NCBI GenBank assembly: GCA_036510225.1
Contig: DATCEH010000125.1
Location: 62,001-126,000 of the forward strand
DNA length: 64,000 nucleotides
Direction of reading: 5' to 3'
Source of the DNA: Palsa-513 sp036510225
GTDB taxonomy: Bacteria; Actinomycetota; Thermoleophilia; Solirubrobacterales; Solirubrobacteraceae
This document shows, piece by piece, positions 43,456 through 52,272 of the stretch (the stretch's first letter is position 1; each line of letters begins with the position of its first letter). Both the position numbers and the translations under genes were made by a program. The notes beneath the pieces were generated by a model. That model did no database searches. It had not been told where the DNA came from and saw nothing but the letters and a program-made list of their open reading frames with translations.

Positions 43456-44106
43456 TCAGTAGGTGTAGCCGGGCGGGTAGCTCGGCGGCGGCGGAGCAGG
43501 GGTCGTCGGGGCCGGAGTCGGAGTTGGGGTCGTGGTCGGAGCGGGGGTCATCGGCGGCACGGTAGGGGTCGGCGGTGGGGTCGTGGGCGCCGGCGTCGTG
43601 GTGGTCGGGGCGGGTGTCGGCGGCTTGGGAGTCGGGACCGTGCCGGCGGTCGGTGAGTCGACGTGCCAGGTACCGCCGAAGCTGCGGATCCCGTTGCCGT
43701 TGGCCTGACCCCTGGCGTGATCGGCGGCGAAGCGGTAGAGCGGTCGCCCGCGGAGCGTCAGCTGGAAGCGGCCGTCGGTGCGGTGGAGGATTCCGAGCGG
43801 CCCGACGACACCCTTGCCGAGGGTGAGCTTGGCGCGAGCGGAGCTGACCGTGGCGGGAGGCCACGCGGTCAGGCATTTGCGGGTGACGCAGAGCAGGTGA
43901 TGTGCGGTCTCGGGACTCAGCACGTAGAGCGTGCGACCCTCCGCGTCGGCGGTGACGGAGTGAGCGAGGGCGGCGTTCGGCGCCGCGCCGACCGTGGCGG
44001 CCACGCTGCGGCCGAACGCCTGGGCCCCGAACATCGCGGCGATCACGACGGCCAGCACGGCGGCACCGGCGCCGATCGCCTGGATCCTTCTGCGGGCGGG
44101 GTTCAT
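43456..44106 (-). CDS. Secreted protein with Lipoprotein_15-type repeat and Pro/Thr-rich tail
   Basis: This 216-residue protein has an N-terminal membrane or signal segment (IQAIGAGAAVLAVVIAAMFG). It is followed by a 'secreted repeat' domain (GRTLYVLSPETAHHLLCVTRKCLTAWPPATV; GRFQLTLRGRPLYRFAADHARGQANG) and a ~60-residue Pro/Thr-rich tail ending PPSYPPGYTY. The domain is common in actinobacterial surface proteins of unknown function. The ATG overlaps the stop of the cupredoxin gene, so both are exported partners. Confidence 0.8.
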   Translation of the reverse strand: MNPARRRIQAIGAGAAVLAVVIAAMFGAQAFGRSVAATVGAAPNAALAHSVTADAEGRTLYVLSPETAHHLLCVTRKCLTAWPPATVSSARAKLTLGKGVVGPLGILHRTDGRFQLTLRGRPLYRFAADHARGQANGNGIRSFGGTWHVDSPTAGTVPTPKPPTPAPTTTTPAPTTPPPTPTVPPMTPAPTTTPTPTPAPTTPAPPPPSYPPGYTY

Positions 44107-44555
44107 GCCGTGACCGTGAGCGTTCCCTGCATGCCGGCCATCTGGTGGCCCGCCACCGAGCAGTAGAAGGTGTACTTGCCGGCCTTCAGGTCGAGCGAGA
44201 GCGTCTTCGTAGCACCCGAGAAGGTCGGTGTCGCGCCGAGTACGGCGCCGGATGACGACGCGACGGTCAGGTTGTGTCCGACGGAGGCCATGTTCGTGAA
44301 GGCGATCGTCACGTGGCCGGCGGTTGTCGTCAGGGACGTCGTGTTGAACATCAGCGACCCGTCCGGGCTCGCCGTCACGGTGAGGGCGTGCGCGGTGGCC
44401 GAGCTCGTCGCGACGGGCGCGGTGGTGGCCGGGGCGGGGTTGGTCGGCGCGGGCGTCGAGCTGTAGCTGTTGGAGCTGCCGCAGCCGGCGAGCAGGACGA
44501 GGCCGCTGGCTGCCGCGAGGAGCGGGGCCGCACGGGCCGAGAGGTGAAGTCTCAT
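44103..44555 (-). CDS. Cupredoxin (plastocyanin/azurin-like) lipoprotein
   Basis: This 150-residue protein has a lipoprotein signal with lipobox LLAGC (about residues 20-25) and a Ser/Thr/Pro linker. A single cupredoxin domain follows, in which SVGHNL, FYCSVAGHQMAGM supplies His, Cys, His and Met copper ligands. It is probably a membrane-tethered type 1 copper electron carrier. It is translationally coupled to the secreted repeat protein downstream. Confidence 0.87.
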   Translation of the reverse strand: MRLHLSARAAPLLAAASGLVLLAGCGSSNSYSSTPAPTNPAPATTAPVATSSATAHALTVTASPDGSLMFNTTSLTTTAGHVTIAFTNMASVGHNLTVASSSGAVLGATPTFSGATKTLSLDLKAGKYTFYCSVAGHQMAGMQGTLTVTA

Positions 44556-44658
44556 CAGGGATCCTCCGGGGTTTTTTGACGTCATCCCGGAAGACCCCGC
44601 CGACGGGCGATCCTTCCCCAGCAGACGGGCGGGCGGGTTGTAGTGGAGAATCCGGTGC

Positions 44659-45894
44659 GTGCCGGTCAGCGCCAGCCCGCCAGGCCTGAGGGTCGTCGAG
44701 CACGAGTTCTCGGTGCCGCTCGACCACGCGCTGCCCGACGGGGAGCGGATCGTCGTGTTCGGACGTGAGGTCGCCGATCCCGAAGGCCTCGACCGCCCGT
44801 TTCTCGTCTTCCTCCAGGGCGGTCCGGGCCACGAGGCGTCGCGGCCGACACGCAATCCGAGCGGACCTGGATGGCTTGATCGGGCGCTCCTGGATTTCCG
44901 GGTCCTGATGCTCGATCAGCGGGGAACCGGGCGCTCGACGCCGATCGGCGCGCCCTTCGATGTCGACCCTGGGGCGACGGCCGAGCGGCTGACCCACTTC
45001 CGGGCGGATGCGATCGTCCGTGACGCCGAACGGATCCGGCGGGAGCTTGGAATCGAGCGGTGGAGCGTGCTCGGCCAGAGCTTCGGCGGCCTGTGCGTCG
45101 TGAGCTACCTCTCGCTCGCGCCTGAGGGCCTGCGAGAGGCCTTCGTGACCGGGGGACTGCCGCCGGTGGGCAACCGGATCGACGATGTCTATCGGGCGAC
45201 GTACGAGGGGACGCTCGCCGCGAGCCGGGCGCACTACGCGCGCTACCCGGGCGACCGCGAACGGGTGGTGGAGCTGCACAAGCGGGTCGAGGCGGACGAC
45301 CTGCGGCTGCCATCCGGCGATCGGCTCAGCTCGCGACGCGTGCGGCAGCTAGGTGGTTCCCTGGGATTCAGCGCGTCGTCGGAGAAGCTCCACTACCTGC
45401 TGGAGCTGGCGCCGGAGTCACCGGCATTTCTCCATGACGTCGACGCGGCCCTGCCGTTTGCCCGCAACCCGTTGTACGCGGTTCTCCACGAGGCGTGCTG
45501 GGCCGACGGGGGGACGACCCGGTGGTCGGCGGAGCGGATGCTGCCGGGCACGTACGAGGGTGAGCCGGAGCTGTTCACGGGCGAACATGTCTTCCCGTGG
45601 ATGTTCGACGAATACACGGGCCTGCGGCCGCTGCGCGACGCCGCGGAGCGGCTGGCCGAGCACGACTGGCCGCGACTGTATGACGCCGAGCGGCTGGCGG
45701 CCAACGAGGTGCCGGTGGCGGCGGCGATCTACGCGGAGGACATGTACGTCCCGCGTGAGTTCTCCGAGGAGACGGCCGCGGGGATCCGGGGTCTGCGACC
45801 GTGGGTGACCAACGAGTTCCACCACGACGGGCTGCGGATTGACGGCGAACGCGTCCTTGGTCGGCTGATCGACCTGGTTCGCGGCCGGGTCTGA
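44659..45894 (+). CDS. Alpha/beta hydrolase, proline iminopeptidase-like (S33)
   Basis: This 411-residue protein contains VFLQGGPGHEASRP (oxyanion HGGPG-like loop), MLDQRGTGRSTP, and the nucleophile elbow VLGQSFGGLCVVSYL. A long cap domain follows, and the terminal EFHHDGLRI supplies the catalytic His. This order is that of S33 prolyl aminopeptidases. A GTG at 44659 is the start. Confidence 0.88.
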   Translation: MPVSASPPGLRVVEHEFSVPLDHALPDGERIVVFGREVADPEGLDRPFLVFLQGGPGHEASRPTRNPSGPGWLDRALLDFRVLMLDQRGTGRSTPIGAPFDVDPGATAERLTHFRADAIVRDAERIRRELGIERWSVLGQSFGGLCVVSYLSLAPEGLREAFVTGGLPPVGNRIDDVYRATYEGTLAASRAHYARYPGDRERVVELHKRVEADDLRLPSGDRLSSRRVRQLGGSLGFSASSEKLHYLLELAPESPAFLHDVDAALPFARNPLYAVLHEACWADGGTTRWSAERMLPGTYEGEPELFTGEHVFPWMFDEYTGLRPLRDAAERLAEHDWPRLYDAERLAANEVPVAAAIYAEDMYVPREFSEETAAGIRGLRPWVTNEFHHDGLRIDGERVLGRLIDLVRGRV

Positions 45895-45911
45895 CGAGCC
45901 GTCTCACGGAC

Positions 45912-45996
45912 CCGGACGTGGCGTGACTCGCGGGCCGGACGTGGCGAGAGCACCCGTTGGCCGGACGTGGCGAGATGACTCGCAAGCCGGACGTGA
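45912..45996. repeat. Short intergenic direct repeats (CCGGACGTGGCG)
   Basis: CCGGACGTGGCG or a close variant starts at 45912, 45935, 45961 and 45987 (period 23-26 bp). All four lie in the 111-bp space between two convergent genes. They are too few and too short-spaced for a CRISPR array. Confidence 0.75.
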
Positions 45997-46005
45997 ACGG
46001 GCGGG

Positions 46006-47067
46006 TCAGCGGGCGAAGGACGTCTCGGCGGTGAGCGACTGGGCGAACGCGGCGATCAGTCGGGCAGTTGCGGAGATGTCGTCGAGCTGGACCATCTCGA
46101 CCGGCGAGTGCATGTAGCGCAGGGCGATCGAGACTCCGCCGGTGGGAATCCCGGCGCGCGAAAGGTGGATGGCGTCGGCGTCGGTGCCGGTCGAGCGGGC
46201 GGAGGCGGCGATCGTGAAGGGGATCTCCTCACGCTTGGCGGCGTCGTGGAGGAGCTCGAAGACGACCGGGTTCAGGACGGATCCCCGCTCGATGATCGGT
46301 CCGTCGCCGAACTCGTGCTTGCCGATCTCGTTGACGTCGACGCCTGGGGATCCGGTCTCGTGGGTGACGTCGACGACGATCGCGACGTCGGGCTCGAGAC
46401 TGTAGGCGGAGGTCCGGGCGCCGCCGAAGGTGATCTCCTCCTGGACGACGCCGCAGGCGGCGACGTCGCCGGGCGCGCCGCCGCTCTGAGCGACGATCCG
46501 GGCGGCCTCGAGGGCGATGAAGGCTCCGAGTCGGTTGTCCATCGAGCGGGAGACGAACCGGTCGTTGGCCAGCTCGACCGGCTCGCCGGCGATCACGGCG
46601 ACGTCACCGATCCGTACGAGCTCGCGGGCCTCGTCGCCGTCCTTGGCGCCGATGTCGATGTGGAGGTCGCGGAGCTCGGGCACCTTCTTGCGCTCCTCCT
46701 CACGGAGCAGGTGGATCGCCTTGCGCCCGACGACTCCCGGGAGGGGGCCGTTGCGGGTGATCAACTGGGCGCGCTGGCCGACGAGGATCTGGGCGTCCCA
46801 GCCGCCGACGCCGACGAAGCGGAGAAATCCGCCGTCGTCGATGTGGGTGACGATCAGGCCGATCTCGTCGATGTGGCCGACGATCGCCAGAAAAGGGGCG
46901 CCTGAGGTGGTGCCGGGGACGCGGACGACGGCCGAGCCCATGATGTCGACCGAGACGTCGTCGGTGAACGCCCGGCCGGCGGCGGTGAAGGCGGCGGCGG
47001 GCGCGGTCTCATAACCGGAGGGGCCCGCGGCGGTGAGGAGCGTGCGAAGAACGTCGGGAAGGGGCAC
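46006..47067 (-). CDS. M42-family metallo-aminopeptidase
   Basis: This 353-residue protein contains IVGHIDEIGLIVTHIDDGGFLRF, SMDNRLGAFIALEAARI, GVVQEEITFGGARTSAY, VVDVTHETGSPGVD and LRYMHSPVEMVQLDD. These hold the two-zinc ligands and the catalytic Glu pair of M42 (glutamyl aminopeptidase/endoglucanase FrvX) enzymes. They typically form dodecameric cytosolic peptidases. The GTG at 47067 fits the family N-terminus. Confidence 0.92.
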   Translation of the reverse strand: MPLPDVLRTLLTAAGPSGYETAPAAAFTAAGRAFTDDVSVDIMGSAVVRVPGTTSGAPFLAIVGHIDEIGLIVTHIDDGGFLRFVGVGGWDAQILVGQRAQLITRNGPLPGVVGRKAIHLLREEERKKVPELRDLHIDIGAKDGDEARELVRIGDVAVIAGEPVELANDRFVSRSMDNRLGAFIALEAARIVAQSGGAPGDVAACGVVQEEITFGGARTSAYSLEPDVAIVVDVTHETGSPGVDVNEIGKHEFGDGPIIERGSVLNPVVFELLHDAAKREEIPFTIAASARSTGTDADAIHLSRAGIPTGGVSIALRYMHSPVEMVQLDDISATARLIAAFAQSLTAETSFAR

Positions 47068-47087
47068 GACGGGAAGGCTAGTGCAGG

Positions 47088-47372
47088 TCAGCCCGGACGC
47101 GGGCCGCGGCGTTCGCGGTACGAGCGAAGCCCTGCCTTCAGTCCGGCGCCGGCGCCGGCGCCGACCAGCAGGGGCAGGCCATAGATCACCGCGACGGCGA
47201 AGGCGAGGCTGGCGGGCGAGTCGTCCTGCGTGCTCTCGCCCGAGACGAGCACGATCGCCGGAAGGGCGACGGCCACGGCAACCGGAAGCGGCAACCATCG
47301 GTTCGGGACGGCGATCGCGATGCCGGCCCCGACGACGAACACGGCGACCATGAACTCGACCAGTACAGCCAC
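47088..47372 (-). CDS. Small membrane protein of unknown function
   Basis: This 94-residue protein has three hydrophobic helices (VLVEFMVAVFVVGAGIAIAV, LPVAVAVALPAIVLV, LAFAVAVIYGLPLLVGAGAG) and a basic C-terminus. It is 20 bp upstream of the M42 peptidase gene on the same strand and probably co-transcribed. No family recognised. Confidence 0.6.
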   Translation of the reverse strand: MAVLVEFMVAVFVVGAGIAIAVPNRWLPLPVAVAVALPAIVLVSGESTQDDSPASLAFAVAVIYGLPLLVGAGAGAGLKAGLRSYRERRGPRPG

Positions 47373-47447
47373 TCCCGAACGGTAGCGCGCCGGGTTGCCC
47401 GGGCGCGAGCGACCGCGATCGGGCGAGCGCAGTCGTAGGATCCGGTG

Positions 47448-48371
47448 ATGCCGGCGGGGAAAGTCGACGGACTGCATTCGGCGTCGACGTTCGGGGCGAC
47501 TCGGGACTTCTGGTGGAACCAGGATCACCTCGCGCTGGTCGCAGGGCGGCTTGGGCTGGCAGGTGTCGGCTCGATCCTGGACGTGGGGTCCGGGGTCGGT
47601 CACTGGGGCCAGCTGCTTCTTGGGTCGGTGGTCGGGCCGCAGGCCACGCTGATCGGGGTTGAGCGCGAACCGGCCTGGGTCGTGGAGGCGACGGCGCGCG
47701 CGGCGGGCGCCCGACTCGGGGACCGGGTTCGCTACGTGCAGGGAGTGGCACAATCGCTCCCGTTCGGGGACGCGAGCTTCGATCTGGTCACCTGCCAAAC
47801 GCTGCTCATGCACGTGCCGGATCCGGGTGCGGTTCTCAGGGAGATGCTTCGAGTCCTCCGGCCCGGGGGTGTGATCCTCGCGGCCGAGCCGAACAGCAGG
47901 GCGTCGGTGCTGGTCGACACCGACCCGGACGCGTCCGTTGAGGAACTCGTCGATCTCCTGCAGTTCTATCTGACCTGCGAGCGGGGGAAGCTGGCTCTGG
48001 GAGAGGGCGACAGCTCGATCGGCGACCTGCTCCCGCGGTACCTTGCAGACCAGGGCGCCGTGGAGATCCAGACGTTCATCGCCGACAAGACGACCCGGAT
48101 GACGCCGCCGTACGCGTCTGAGGAGCAGCAGGCTGTCGCGACCGGGCTCCTCGGCGGAGCCGACCGATGGATCTGGTCGCGCGGCGAAACCGAGCGCTTC
48201 TTCATTGCGGGCGGCGGCGCTCCGGGCGACTTCGACGCCGGCTGGGATCGACGGATCGCGGAACGGCGGGCGGTTGCGGACCGCGTCCGAGCGAACGCCT
48301 TTCACGGCGCCGGCGCCACGATCCACTACGTCGTCGCCGCCCGACGCCCGGCGGCGCCGACGAACACGTGA
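47448..48371 (+). CDS. Class I SAM-dependent methyltransferase
   Basis: This 307-residue protein contains SILDVGSGVGHWGQLLL (SAM-binding motif I), ERE acidic end of beta-2, FDLVTCQTLLMHVPDPGAVLREMLRVLRPGGVILAAEP (motifs II-III) and a C-terminal cap of about 130 residues. Substrate is unknown. ATG 47448 is preferred; GTG 47445 is adjacent. Confidence 0.87.
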   Translation: MPAGKVDGLHSASTFGATRDFWWNQDHLALVAGRLGLAGVGSILDVGSGVGHWGQLLLGSVVGPQATLIGVEREPAWVVEATARAAGARLGDRVRYVQGVAQSLPFGDASFDLVTCQTLLMHVPDPGAVLREMLRVLRPGGVILAAEPNSRASVLVDTDPDASVEELVDLLQFYLTCERGKLALGEGDSSIGDLLPRYLADQGAVEIQTFIADKTTRMTPPYASEEQQAVATGLLGGADRWIWSRGETERFFIAGGGAPGDFDAGWDRRIAERRAVADRVRANAFHGAGATIHYVVAARRPAAPTNT

Positions 48372-48567
48372 GTCGGCGGCCGCGCCTCGCCTGCGGCAGG
48401 CAGGGCACGTCTAGTCCCTCAAAGTCGATGGCCGGCTCGGCGGCCTCCGGCACATGACACGTCGATCGAGCGGCTCAGCGCGGCCCGGGCCGGTAGGTGG
48501 CGGCGATGACGCCGGGTCGTGGTGGGTGTGGCGCGGGTCGGTGTCAGCTTGGCGTGCGGGCAGCCGG

Positions 48568-48984
48568 CTAGCCGAGGCGGTCGAGTACGCGTAGTAGAGC
48601 CGCGAGGTCCTCGGCAGGTGCGCCGTGCAGCGCGGCCGGCGGCTCGTCGAGGATCGCGTCGGCGCGGGCGGCGGCGGCGCGGCCGCGGGCGGTCAGCTCC
48701 ACGAGTTTCGCCCGGCGGTCCTCGGGATGTGGCATCCGCCGGACGAGTCCGCGGTCCTCCAGGTCGTCGACGATCAGCGTGACGTACGGCGGGTCGGCGG
48801 CCAGTCGTTCGGCGAGCGCGCGCAGCGTGTGTGGGCGTTCGGCGAGCCGTCGCAGCGCGAGCACGCGCGCCCAGCTCAGGCCGAGGGCGTCCGAGACTGC
48901 GACCTTCCGGTCGTGATCGAGCGCGATCTGCGACATCGCGCGCCAGGCGCGACGCGCGAGGTCGGTGTCCTGGCCGTCCGTCAC
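48568..48984 (-). CDS. MarR-family transcriptional regulator
   Basis: This 138-residue winged-helix protein contains LSWARVLALRRLAERPHTLRALAERLAADPPYVTLIVDDLEDRGLVRRMPHPEDRRAKLVELTARG. Its start overlaps the SDR gene stop by 4 nt, making a two-gene operon. A perfect 14-bp palindrome lies upstream of the operon, so autoregulation is likely. Confidence 0.9.
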   Translation of the reverse strand: MTDGQDTDLARRAWRAMSQIALDHDRKVAVSDALGLSWARVLALRRLAERPHTLRALAERLAADPPYVTLIVDDLEDRGLVRRMPHPEDRRAKLVELTARGRAAAARADAILDEPPAALHGAPAEDLAALLRVLDRLG

Positions 48985-49757
48985 CCGTCGTGGTGCTTCT
49001 TCTCGCGCGTGTTCAGCCAGTCGTCGAACTCGCGGGCGACGATCCGCTCGTCGTGGACTGCGGCGGCGCCCGGAGAGGCCAGCCAGACGATCGGCGGGCC
49101 CATGATCGCCGGGTCGAGCAGGTTGGCGCGCAACTCATCTGGCATCTCGTCGGGAATCATCCCGGTGGCGGTCGCCCCGCCGGGCAGCAGGATGTTGGCG
49201 GTGACGGGTGTGTCGACCAGATCAGCGGCCATCACCCGGGCGAGGGCCTCGACGGCTGCACCGGAGGGTCCGTAGGGGATGAAGCCGCGGCGGGTCATCG
49301 TCTGCTCGCTCATCGAGATCGTGACGACCCGTCCACCGCCGGCGCTCAGCATTCGCGGCACGACGGCTCGGGCGACCAGGAACGCTCCGGTCGCCTTGGT
49401 CTCCAGCACGTCGCGAAAGCCGGCGGGTGACACCTCCCAGAATGGCTGAGGCTGGGTCATGAACCGCGGGTTCACGGTCCGCATTCCGATCCCGGCGTTG
49501 TTGACCAGTACGTCCAGGCCGCCGAACGCCCCGTAGACGGTGTCGACGGCCGCCGACACCGAGCTGGGGTCGCGGACGTCGAGCTCGACTCCCAGCGCTC
49601 GGGCGCCCAGCTCCGCGGCGGTCGCCTGCCCCCGTTCGCGGTCGCGACTGGTCACCGCCACCCGGGCGCCCGCCTGAGCGAGGGCTTGGGCGATCGCCCG
49701 CCCGAGGCCGCTCGTGGCGCCGGTCACCAGGACGCGGATATCGCTCAGCTGCGCCAT
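48981..49757 (-). CDS. Short-chain dehydrogenase/reductase with atypical active site
   Basis: This 258-residue protein has the SDR NAD(P) motif VLVTGATSGLGRAIAQALA and VLVNNAGIGMRT. The catalytic region reads ISMSEQTMTRRGFIPYGPSGAAVEAL. The usual YxxxK is here YGPSG: the lysine codon is replaced by GGT (Gly). That Lys normally lowers the Tyr pKa and binds ribose, so the enzyme may be inactive or non-classical. It heads an operon with the MarR gene. Confidence 0.87.
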   Translation of the reverse strand: MAQLSDIRVLVTGATSGLGRAIAQALAQAGARVAVTSRDRERGQATAAELGARALGVELDVRDPSSVSAAVDTVYGAFGGLDVLVNNAGIGMRTVNPRFMTQPQPFWEVSPAGFRDVLETKATGAFLVARAVVPRMLSAGGGRVVTISMSEQTMTRRGFIPYGPSGAAVEALARVMAADLVDTPVTANILLPGGATATGMIPDEMPDELRANLLDPAIMGPPIVWLASPGAAAVHDERIVAREFDDWLNTREKKHHDG

Positions 49758-49796
49758 CGAAGCCGGCTCTCGGTGATAGTGATAGCCATGGAAAGA

Positions 49797-49810
49797 TTAT
49801 AGCGCTATAA
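49797..49810. promoter_or_regulatory. Perfect palindrome upstream of the SDR-marR operon (operator)
   Basis: TTATAGCGCTATAA is a perfect 14-bp palindrome in an unusually A/T-rich patch, 40 bp upstream of the SDR start. It fits a MarR dimer operator covering the promoter. Confidence 0.7.
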
Positions 49811-50306
49811 CGAAAGAGCTGACGCTTCGACACCGACCGTCGCGACCAGGACGCTCCCGTCGTCAGCTGGTTGCAGGCGAAGCTGTATCTGACACGCGAA
49901 AGGGACACTCTGCGAACTTCTGTACCGTTGCCGCACGTGGATGGTGTCCGACGTCTTTTGGCCCTCGGCGTCAGCTTCGCGCCCGATGGGCAGTGGCGGC
50001 GCGGGTCGGCCGTCGACGTCGACCGGGGAGGTCGCGCGGCCGTCGTCGGGTACACCCACGGATGCGGCCGTCGCGCCGTGCGCCACTGGTGTCGTTGCGC
50101 CGGCTGTCGTGAACGTGAGGGCCTCAGAGGAGCAGACCGTCCCGTGACCTTTCGGGCGTGTGGTCGCGTTGGCGGAGCGGCCCGCACCGGATGGCCCGGA
50201 GTACTCGTGGTCGACCGGCCGCGCTGCGCGATTCTCGCCGTCGCGATCGGTGGAGTCTCGGTCCGGCGCCGGATCCCGCTGGGACGTCTCGCGATACACG
50301 CGCGGC
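49811..50306. other. Stretch without a confident gene
   Basis: Open frames exist on both strands across these ~500 bases but none shows a family signature, a ribosome site or a compact composition. I see no RNA or repeat element either. Confidence 0.4.
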
Positions 50307-50732
50307 CTACCAGTGGACCCTGGGCATCCGCTCGTCGTGGCGCGCCAGCCCGTCTTCGGGGAGCGGCTCCCACGGCGCCGCGTAGGCGACGAACTGGCGC
50401 GCGGTCGGGCGCACGCCGGGGTCGCCATCGATCACTCCGAGGCGGACGCCCGCGAACTCGCCCGTCTCGGGATGGCGGATGAAGAGGGCAGAGCCGCAGA
50501 CGCCGCAGAAGACCGCCTGGCGCCCGCCTTCCGGCATCCAGGCGCGCAGGTGCTCCTCGCCCTGCGTGACGGCGATCGAGCCGGACGCCACGATCGCCGA
50601 CGCCGACGCGGCGGTGCCGGTACGGCGCTGGCAGCGCGTGCAGTGGCAGTAGCGCGCCGGGCCAAGCGCCGTCGCGACCGCGAAGCGCACCGCGCCGCAG
50701 CCGCAGCCACCGGTCAGGCGATCGGGTGCCAT
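50307..50732 (-). CDS. GFA/CENP-V family zinc protein
   Basis: This 141-residue protein contains GGCGCGAVRF, RYCHCTRCQRRTG and FCGVCGSALFIRHPE, the Cys pairs of the GFA (glutathione-dependent formaldehyde-activating enzyme-like) fold. Members bind two zinc ions; enzymatic role is uncertain for most. The start is the ATG at 50732. Confidence 0.88.
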   Translation of the reverse strand: MAPDRLTGGCGCGAVRFAVATALGPARYCHCTRCQRRTGTAASASAIVASGSIAVTQGEEHLRAWMPEGGRQAVFCGVCGSALFIRHPETGEFAGVRLGVIDGDPGVRPTARQFVAYAAPWEPLPEDGLARHDERMPRVHW

Positions 50733-51221
50733 CCGCGGCAGTCTAGATCCACAACAGCGGCCGCGAAGATGACGAAGACGGCGCGGCGTTCGGCGCGGCG
50801 ATTGCCGAGGAGGGCCCCACGGGGTTGCCGCTCGGGTCCCGATCCGTTCGGGGTGTTCGCGCGCGAGTCGGAGGCCTTGACCTGGCAGGTCACTGGCGGC
50901 GGGCCGAGGGTGGTGTGGACGACGGCCTGACTTGTGTTCAGGAGCGCGAAGTGGTCGGCGGCGATGCGGAACTCGCGGACGCGTCGCCGTGTGCCCGCGC
51001 CGGCCGCGGCGTGCGCGTTGGTTTGGTCGGTTGATTGCCAGAGGGCGGGAGCGCCCATCAGCTTCGCGAGCCAGTCGCGGGACTCGGGCGCGGTTTGGCG
51101 GGGGGATGAATGCGGTGAAGTTGTCGGCCATCGAGGCGAGCAGGCCGGTGAGGGCCTCGATGGCCGGACCCGTTGCACGGCCAGACCGGTTGCGTCAACG
51201 GTGGCTCTCTGCTATTTTCAA

Positions 51222-51244
51222 ATGAGTCTGAAACGCAAACTCAT
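51222..51244. promoter_or_regulatory. Inverted repeat in the promoter of the 51.3-52.9 kb operon
   Basis: ATGAGT (51222-51227) pairs with ACTCAT (51239-51244) within an A/T-rich patch about 28 bp before the first start codon. It is a candidate operator for the winged-helix regulator encoded second in the operon. Confidence 0.45.
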
Positions 51245-51271
51245 CTGTTAATAGGAACGAGGCGGCCCGAC

Positions 51272-51940
51272 GTGAGTTCGAAGAGCGATCAGCCGAACCC
51301 GACCGATCGTCCCGCCCTGGAGGCGTCACTGGCCCTGGTGGACGCCCAGAGGACCGAGGCGATCCGCAGCCTCCGGGTCAACCCGGTGCCGATCCTAGCC
51401 GCGTGGGGAGTGGCCTGGCTGGTCGGCTTTGGCGGCTTCTACCTCGCGTCGTCCAAGGGGCCCGGACCGTTCGTGGCGAACTGGGTCGCTGCCCTCGTCC
51501 TCGGGGCACTGTTCGCCGCCGCTGTGGCGATGTCGGTGGGCCAGGGCGTGTGGCACGGGCGGGGCGTCGAGGGACCGTCGCGCCGGGTCAGCGCGATGTA
51601 CGGGTGGAGCTGGGGCCTGGGTTTCGCCGGGCTGTACGGGGTCATCATGGGCTTGAGTCACGCCGGGCTTCCGTCGGGCCTGCTGCCACTCGCGTGGTCG
51701 GGCGGCTCGCTGCTGGTCGTCGGACTCCTGTACCTGACCGGCGGCATCGTCTGGGGAGACAACGTCCAGTACGGCCTCGGCGTGTGGACGCTGGTCGTCG
51801 GCACGGCCAGCGTCTCGGCCGGCGTGCCGGGCAACTTCCTCGTCCTCTCGCTCGCCGGCGGAGGAGGACTCCTGGCCGCGGCGGGGCTGGCTCAGACGAC
51901 GGGAAGCCGGCGTTCGGAGCGTCTGCGAGCGGACTCGTGA
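51272..51940 (+). CDS. Multi-pass membrane protein of unknown function
   Basis: This 222-residue protein has a polar N-terminus and five or six hydrophobic helices (AAWGVAWLVGFGGFYLAS, WVAALVLGALFAAAVAMSV, WGLGFAGLYGVIMGL, LLVVGLLYLTGGIVWG). The GTG at 51272 follows GGAACGAGG. Its stop overlaps the regulator start (GTGA). Similar proteins accompany winged-helix regulators in actinobacteria; I do not know the function. Confidence 0.7.
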   Translation: MSSKSDQPNPTDRPALEASLALVDAQRTEAIRSLRVNPVPILAAWGVAWLVGFGGFYLASSKGPGPFVANWVAALVLGALFAAAVAMSVGQGVWHGRGVEGPSRRVSAMYGWSWGLGFAGLYGVIMGLSHAGLPSGLLPLAWSGGSLLVVGLLYLTGGIVWGDNVQYGLGVWTLVVGTASVSAGVPGNFLVLSLAGGGGLLAAAGLAQTTGSRRSERLRADS

Positions 51941-52272
51941 CGACCGAGGCCGACCTGCCGGAGCTGGATCCGGTCATCCACGCACAACCCCGTCTCCGGG
52001 TGACCGTGATCCTGGCGGCGTTGGAGCCCGAGGACCAGATCACATTTCCACGCCTGCGGGAAATGGTCGGCATGACCGCCGGCAACCTGTCCACCCACCT
52101 TCGCAAGCTCGAGGACGCCGGCTACGTGGCGGTCACGAAGGGCCACCGTCGGCGGACGCCGGTCACCTACATCGCCCTGACGCGGTCCGGCCGGCGGGCG
52201 CTCGAGGACTACACCACCGCAGTGCGGGCCCTGCTCGGCCCGCCGAACCCGCAAAGAGAGGACTCGCCATGA
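51937..52272 (+). CDS. Winged-helix transcriptional regulator
   Basis: This 111-residue protein consists of one winged-helix domain: HAQPRLRVTVILAALEPEDQITFPRLREMVGMTAGNLSTHLRKLEDAGYVAVTKGHRRRTPVTYIALTRSGR. This is the 'winged helix DNA-binding' (HTH_34-like, MarR-related) type. It is coupled at both ends (GTGA and ATGA overlaps) to membrane-protein genes, probably their regulator. Confidence 0.87.
   Translation: MTTEADLPELDPVIHAQPRLRVTVILAALEPEDQITFPRLREMVGMTAGNLSTHLRKLEDAGYVAVTKGHRRRTPVTYIALTRSGRRALEDYTTAVRALLGPPNPQREDSP

Noticed and set aside
49805..50428. 207-codon minus-strand frame upstream of the SDR-marR operon
   Set aside because: It overlaps the GFA gene, is Thr/Ser/Arg/Pro-rich and has no recognisable motif or ribosome site.
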